Assembly: GCA_014338405.1 (NCBI GenBank)
Contig: JTDE01021452.1
Location: 20,268-84,267 of the forward strand
Direction of reading: 5' to 3'
From: Paragonimus skrjabini miyazakii
Taxonomy: Eukaryota; Platyhelminthes; Trematoda; Plagiorchiida; Troglotrematidae
Length of the DNA stretch: 64,000 nucleotides
The notes below the pieces were generated by a model, which saw only the letters and a program-made list of their open reading frames with translations, was not told where the DNA came from and did not search any database. This document shows, piece by piece, positions 63,201-64,000 of this stretch. The position numbers were made by a program, and so were the translations under genes. Within the stretch, counting starts at the first letter, position 1; each line of letters starts with the position of its first letter.

Positions 63201-64000
63201 TATGGGATTCCAGCGGACACAAAACGTCGAGAAGAATGGCATATCTTTATGTAGCGAGACTTCTACATGCTGATTTTTGCAGCACTTCCCCCGTCTTAGG
63301 AACATGGAAATTTCATATTTGATCTGATTTACCCACCCATCCCAAAGTGTTACGTGAAAATCACAAAATGTTTCAGTGGACTGACAATTAAGGTCACGAT
63401 TGTATCTGCTCCAAATTAACGGAACCACCATACTACTCTTCTCGATTGTCTGTAAAAAAAATACTCGAAATAGAGTAACAAAAATGCTGTAACAGGACCA
63501 CATAATCACACAGATTTGTTTTTGTCCGGAGAGAGTTACTGTTCCGTTTTCAAACCACGCATGGTTTTGGTAAGGGATTCGCAGGTGGTAAAATGTACGT
63601 TGCCTGATTGTTCTATCGGAGCGTCCTTCAGTTACGTCGTTATACTGTAATGTCTAACATTCTTGCACACTTCTCAAGAAATGTTCCAGTATAAGTGAGA
63701 TCTGAGCAATGAGGAAACGATTGCAAAGCTTGAAATCAAACGAACATTATGACATTTTATCCTCTTTCTGCAACAAAGTAGCTTAATGCATCTGTGACCT
63801 ACTAACTTACATGTTAAATTTCTATAACGTTCCGTTGTAGGTTAACGAATCACAATTTTTCCATCGAGTAGTTGTCAAAAACTAGTAACTGAAAATGTAC
63901 CTTTGTCTTCACAGAGTTTTCAGTAACAGTAGACAATGTAAACATATGTCAAATTTCCGATCCCATTCGAAGCCAGCTCTCTTGTCACCAATCAACAGAA
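60283..64000. other. downstream of the channel gene, no further gene recognised
   Basis: The first part is presumably the 3' UTR. Open frames at 60525-60785, 61577-61798, 62017-62406 (129 codons, plus) and 63156-63509 (117 codons, minus) show no motifs I can assign. The frame at 60525 ends at a donor-like acg/gtaagc and could be an exon of another transcript, without other support. Confidence 0.5.

Noticed and set aside
1..64000. CRISPR array, operon or prokaryotic gene system
   Set aside because: No regularly spaced repeats, no gene packing, and spliced animal exons and retroelements throughout.

Overview
This window is nuclear DNA of an intron-rich, AT-rich animal, most likely a flatworm and probably a digenean fluke. 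That assignment is an inference. It rests on one ion-channel gene spread over at least 36 kb, introns filled with decayed Penelope-like retroelements (PLEs), tRNA-derived SINE-like repeats and hammerhead-like repeats, and no bacterial-style gene packing. It is a draft scaffold with one 100-N gap.

One host gene can be supported, on the + strand: the 3' part of a Cys-loop ligand-gated anion channel of the glutamate-/glycine-gated chloride type. Three exons are visible. 24315-24530 encodes the second disulfide pair, M1 and M2. 51934-52458 encodes the M2-M3 linker, M3 and the first half of the cytoplasmic loop. 59767-60282 encodes the rest of the loop, M4 and the stop. They join in phase 0 across introns of 27.4 kb and 7.3 kb. 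The exons for the ligand-binding domain were not found in bases 1-24314, so they lie upstream of the window, in the gap, or were missed. Unusual points are phenylalanine at pore position 6', two cysteine clusters in the cytoplasmic loop, and tandem donor sites nine bases apart at the end of the middle exon.

Region by region: 1-21 kb is non-coding as far as can be seen, with SINE-like and tRNA-like repeats, one hammerhead-like repeat (7.3 kb), an AT microsatellite (6.9 kb), the gap (16.77 kb) and a CpG-rich segment beside it. At 21.5-22.5 kb is a PLE with a 5' inversion. The 27.4-kb intron holds a second decayed PLE (25.5-26.4 kb), several SINE-like copies, and two more PLE copies facing each other (31.0-31.5 and 35.3-36.75 kb) that share a 388-bp inverted repeat at about 98% identity. 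One of these carries a 274-bp foldback element with 71-bp arms. The same intron holds two more hammerhead-like repeats (44.8 and 45.3 kb). The second intron holds a PLE C-terminal fragment (55.4-55.6 kb) and an open frame at 58.5 kb that could be an unplaced exon. From 60.3 kb to the end no gene was recognised.

The main biological interest is the channel's atypical pore and cysteine-rich loop, and the retroelement structures in its long intron: the inversion, a possible gene-conversion tract, the foldback element and the ribozyme-like repeats.
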